From CAZZEX01 sp964653285 (GTDB lineage Bacteria > Chloroflexota > Anaerolineae > B4-G1), in contig CAZZEX010000006.1 of NCBI GenBank assembly GCA_964653285.1, forward strand, positions 1 to 64,000: DNA of 64,000 nucleotides. Reading direction: 5' to 3'. Numbering within the stretch: position 1 is the first letter of the stretch; the number at the start of each line of letters is the position of its first letter. The position numbers were made by a program, and so were the translations under genes. The notes below the pieces were generated by a model. It did not search any database and was not told where the DNA came from. It saw only the letters and a program-made list of their open reading frames with translations. Positions 62,944 to 64,000 of this stretch are shown here, one piece after another.

Positions 62944-64000
62944 CAGCCCTCCTCTTCCCCTTGTCTACTCGTTTCCCTCCGGCGTTCAGCAGCCAGCAGT
63001 TTTTCCAGCAATGCTTCCTCCTCCTCCCGCGTGCTCACCTTACCATCCAGCCGGGCGTCGCGCAGCGCACCCAGCAGCCGGCCAAAGTGCGGGCCGGGCT
63101 TCAGTCCCATCGCTTTCAAGTCATCGCCGGTCAGTTCCGTCTCCGCCAGCCGCCACTCCGTCTGGTAGCGCAGCAGCCGCCCCCGTAGCCGCTTGCGGTC
63201 GGTGGCGACCCAGGCCACGGCCAGGACCCGGGCAGGGTATGGCTGCAGCAACCGGTAGACGGCGCTGGGCCGGCGTGCTTTCCCCAGTTGAGGCCAGGCG
63301 TTTTTCAGGCCGTGTAACAGACGCAAGTCTTCCGCGTCGTCTCGCACCACCTTCAGGCGGGCGATCAGGCTCTCCAACTCCTCGTCGTCAAGCCGGTATG
63401 CCAACAATGCCAGGTACAGGAAAGGGGTGTCACTAGCATCCAGCATCCAGTATCCAGTATCGAGCGTCCAGCGCCCGGCATCCAGCCGCTCTCGCAATGT
63501 CCGATACTTCTCGTGCAGCCACTTGTCACAACGCAGGCCGGGATGAATCTGGGCCAGCACACCCAGTTCGTCCAGGCGGCCCAACGCCCGTTCCGGCTCG
63601 GCCTCGCGGAAGTTCTGCTCCAGTTCATGGCGTATACGGTCACCGCTGACCCGTTTTAGCAGCGGCAATGCATCAGCGATCAGTTCCTCGCTGCGGGCAT
63701 CAAGATGAAATCCCATCCGGCTCTCGAACCGCACGGCCCGCAGCATACGGGTGGGGTCGTCCACGAAACTGAGGCTATGCAGCACGCGGATGACGCCGTT
63801 GCGAAGGTCGGCCTCCCCGCCGTAAAAGTCCAGGAGTTCCCCCCAGTGATCCGGATCGAGGCAGATGGCGAGTGTGTTGATGGTGAAGTCGCGGCGGTGG
63901 AGGTCCTGCTTGACCGAACTGCGCTCCACCTGCGGCAGGGCAGTGGGATGGGTATAGAACTCGGTGCGCGCCGTCACGAAGTCTACGCTGGGCGGTAGTG
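62943..64000 (-). CDS. tRNA nucleotidyltransferase/poly(A) polymerase-family protein (5' end outside window)
   Basis: The frame stays open to the window edge, so the N-terminus (including the catalytic GxxDxD motif) lies beyond 64000; about 352 residues are visible. They start SVDFVTARTEFYTHPTALPQ, then SSVKQDLHRRDFTINTLAIC, which is the conserved motif after the active site, followed by ELLDFYGGEADLRNGVIRVL and DPTRMLRAVRFESRMGF. The C-terminal half is the helical RNA-binding region. Near residue 170 the stretch DAGRWTLDTGYWMLDASD is encoded by a dispersed repeat (63434-63472). Either CCA-adding or A-adding activity is possible. Confidence 0.88.
   Translation of the reverse strand, partial: LPPSVDFVTARTEFYTHPTALPQVERSSVKQDLHRRDFTINTLAICLDPDHWGELLDFYGGEADLRNGVIRVLHSLSFVDDPTRMLRAVRFESRMGFHLDARSEELIADALPLLKRVSGDRIRHELEQNFREAEPERALGRLDELGVLAQIHPGLRCDKWLHEKYRTLRERLDAGRWTLDTGYWMLDASDTPFLYLALLAYRLDDEELESLIARLKVVRDDAEDLRLLHGLKNAWPQLGKARRPSAVYRLLQPYPARVLAVAWVATDRKRLRGRLLRYQTEWRLAETELTGDDLKAMGLKPGPHFGRLLGALRDARLDGKVSTREEEEALLEKLLAAERRRETSRQGEEEG
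63434..63472. repeat. Stutter repeat inserted in frame in the nucleotidyltransferase gene
   Basis: CAGCATCCAGTATCCAGTAT and neighbours repeat a 9-10 base word three to four times. The complementary word ATACTGGAT-GCTGG occurs between genes at 45199-45222. In the protein it encodes WTLDTGYWMLDA, an insert in the helical region, without breaking the frame. Confidence 0.65.

Overview
The window looks like a chromosomal stretch of a Chloroflexota bacterium, probably Anaerolineae-like. This is inferred from high GC, lipoproteins with Ala/Pro/Glu-rich linkers right after the lipobox Cys, tandem deoxynucleoside kinases, a MoxR-DUF58-DUF4129 locus, and many short dispersed repeats between and inside genes. 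No rRNA, tRNA or CRISPR array was recognised.

Region 1 (604-26305) is a large accessory catabolic island. A minus-strand operon (10683 down to 604) carries an MBL-fold hydrolase, a ribose-type ABC transporter (ATPase, permease, lipoprotein), a UroD/MtaA-type protein, a sugar-phosphate-isomerase-type TIM barrel, a LarA-type protein and the E1 alpha/beta subunits of a TPP-dependent 2-oxoacid dehydrogenase. It has a consensus promoter (11125-11153), two identical-design palindromes upstream, and a 430-nt leader invaded by two small MITE-like elements with 8-bp target duplications. A second minus-strand operon (19392 down to 11451) carries another ABC transporter with two permeases, a CmuA-like methyltransferase-corrinoid fusion and an M24 (creatinase/prolidase) hydrolase. 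It shares a mirror-image promoter region (19658-19732) with a plus-strand operon: second E1 alpha/beta pair, free corrinoid protein, MttB-type methyltransferase, FmdB-like zinc ribbon, a wrecked UroD pseudogene, and the E2 acyltransferase. Together these suggest uptake of small substrates, corrinoid-dependent demethylation and 2-oxoacid oxidation. The substrate is unknown and the combination is the best candidate for an undescribed pathway.

Region 2 (26400-38970) is core: DUF2905, ruvB, upp, a WecA/MraY-type transferase, an M50-type membrane protease, tpiA-pgk-gap, a YvcK/CofD protein, and MoxR-DUF58-DUF4129. Region 3 (39000-49765) holds an endonuclease/phosphatase-fold protein, a GT4 glycosyltransferase, a NAL1/trypsin-like protease beside a free copy of its N-terminal domain, a TPR membrane protein, a degenerate MBL protein, an AlaX-type editing protein, a hybrid-sensor histidine kinase and two deoxynucleoside kinases. 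Region 4 (49788-55311) has a decayed acyl-CoA dehydrogenase, etfBA, a DUF2085 protein, and the yfiH-yggS-yggT-yggU block. Region 5 (55343-64000) has a membrane NACHT-like/HEAT protein, a response regulator, a probable new small RNA (58683-58795), a zinc-ribbon coiled-coil protein, lgt, two Yip1 proteins, two GerW-like proteins and the start-truncated tRNA nucleotidyltransferase-like gene.

Notable whole-window signals: many near-consensus sigma70-type promoters, three kinds of palindromic mobile element, dispersed repeats inserted in frame into at least three genes, and short stuttering repeats at many operon junctions.
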